Positions 31,053-31,655 of a stretch of 31,655 nt of DNA are shown here, in pieces. Made by a program: the position numbers and the translations under genes. The notes beneath the pieces were generated by a model. It ran no database searches and was not told where the DNA came from. It was given only the letters and a program-made list of their open reading frames with translations. Position 1 is the first letter of the stretch, and each line of letters begins with the position of its first letter. Source of the DNA: Pleurotus ostreatus/Saccharomyces cerevisiae fusant (lineage: Eukaryota > Opisthokonta); assembly GCA_024196135.1 (NCBI GenBank), contig JAMQCK010000283.1, forward strand, positions 1-31,655, given 5' to 3'.

Positions 31053-31655
31053 TCACTTAGCTAGGGCTGGATCGTGGACACTCGGGATGACCTTCGTCGG
31101 CTCCAAGATGTTCTCCAGCAAGAATCTGCCATCTATCGAGGGCGTCAGGATGTAGACAAACGGTAGGGCGTTCACTTACTTGGCATATCGTTGGTATTAG
31201 AGCGCCACACTGCTTCGTTGTGATCCTTCGCCACCCCGCTGAGGACATGGCGCTTGACTAGACGCTTCTCTGCCACCTCGAGTGAGATTTCGATGAGCCA
31301 TCGCTCGTCGAGCAGCCTGCCAGCCTCACACCACGGCTCCACCGAAAGATAAGTGTAAAGGCCTTCAATAATGACGATGCGGTGATGAGGATGGATGGCG
31401 ACTGCGTGCGGGGTGGGATCCTTGACGGCATGATCAAAGGATGGGGCGGTGATCACGCCAGTAGGTTCTTGCCTCAGAGCGCGTACAAACGCGACGTATG
31501 ATTCGCCATCGAAGGTCCAGTGCGCACCCTACTACGATGCTCATCAGGAAGGTACTGCAGGAAAGCGAAGGAGGACGCACTCGTTTGTCATGCGCGAGCT
31601 TTGGGTCGGACATCGCGTCCAGCTGCGCTCGTGTGAGATGCCAGCCGTCCAGGCC
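31053..31655 (-). CDS. YFH7: P-loop kinase, YFH7/uridine kinase-like, 3' part
   Basis: Only the C-terminal ~168 residues are in the window; the start and the P-loop lie beyond the right edge. Exons: 31581-31655 (continuing right), 31180-31528 and 31053-31132. Conserved blocks are GWHLTRAQLDAMSDP, AHDKRGAHWTFDGESYVAFV, ITAPSFDHAVKDPTPHAVAI, RIVIIEGLYTYLS, RRLLDERW-like (GRLLDERWLIEISLEVAEKR), LVKRHVLSGVAKDHNEA and NDMPNGRFLLENI. This arrangement is that of the phosphoribulokinase/uridine kinase superfamily, closest in memory to yeast Yfh7, an ATP-dependent kinase whose substrate is not settled. The 52-nt intron (31529-31580) ends in tandem TAGTAG, but only the second site avoids an in-frame stop. 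Confidence 0.88.

Overview
The window reads as nuclear DNA of a filamentous basidiomycete, most likely an agaricomycete. Genes are protein-coding, fairly GC-rich and cut by many very short introns, mostly 47-65 nt, with GTGAGT/GTGCGT/GTACGT donors, CTAAC/CTGAC-like branch sites and CAG/TAG acceptors. The encoded families fit: a DUF6534-type seven-helix protein, a single-pass membrane protein of the type common in mushrooms, Zn2Cys6 regulators, and a secreted GH35 beta-galactosidase. I rebuilt gene models by hand from frames, splice signals and remembered family conservation; no alignment or search was run. About 75 introns are inferred.

Layout, left to right: an unresolved coding-like left edge (1-366); an ankyrin-repeat protein (minus, 626-3940); a 1.5 kb non-coding gap; a Zn2Cys6 transcription factor (minus, 5416-8176); a LEU5-type mitochondrial carrier (minus, 8622-9953); methylthioadenosine phosphorylase (minus, 10402-11553); a secreted Rds1-like ferritin-fold protein (minus, 12147-13135); then, divergently, a CBP3-type complex III assembly factor (plus, 14045-15218); a 27-exon GH35 beta-galactosidase converging on it (minus, 15346-19810); a G-patch splicing factor Spp2 (minus, 20395-21747), divergent over only 123 bp from the Fe-S protein ISA2 (plus, 21871-22636); a 12-exon DUF6534-type membrane protein (minus, 22864-24743); the meiotic factor HOP2 (plus, 25584-26639); a single-pass membrane protein (minus, 26867-27987); an unknown 416-residue protein (minus, 29142-30500); and the 3' part of a YFH7-like P-loop kinase (minus, 31053 to the right edge).

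The genes do not form an obvious pathway or cluster. Three are mitochondrial (coenzyme A carrier, cytochrome bc1 assembly, Fe-S assembly), two are secreted, and two bear on RNA processing or meiosis, but they are interleaved with unrelated genes as expected for an ordinary fungal chromosome arm. I found no transposon, tRNA, rRNA, CRISPR array or biosynthetic cluster.

The most interesting signal is in gene structure: several exons of 10-17 nt, a probable GC-AG intron, several introns whose length is a multiple of three and which contain no stop (so retention would give a longer protein), one tandem NAGNAG acceptor, and an in-frame upstream extension of the methylthioadenosine phosphorylase that looks like a mitochondrial presequence. 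I saw no convincing novel multi-gene system.
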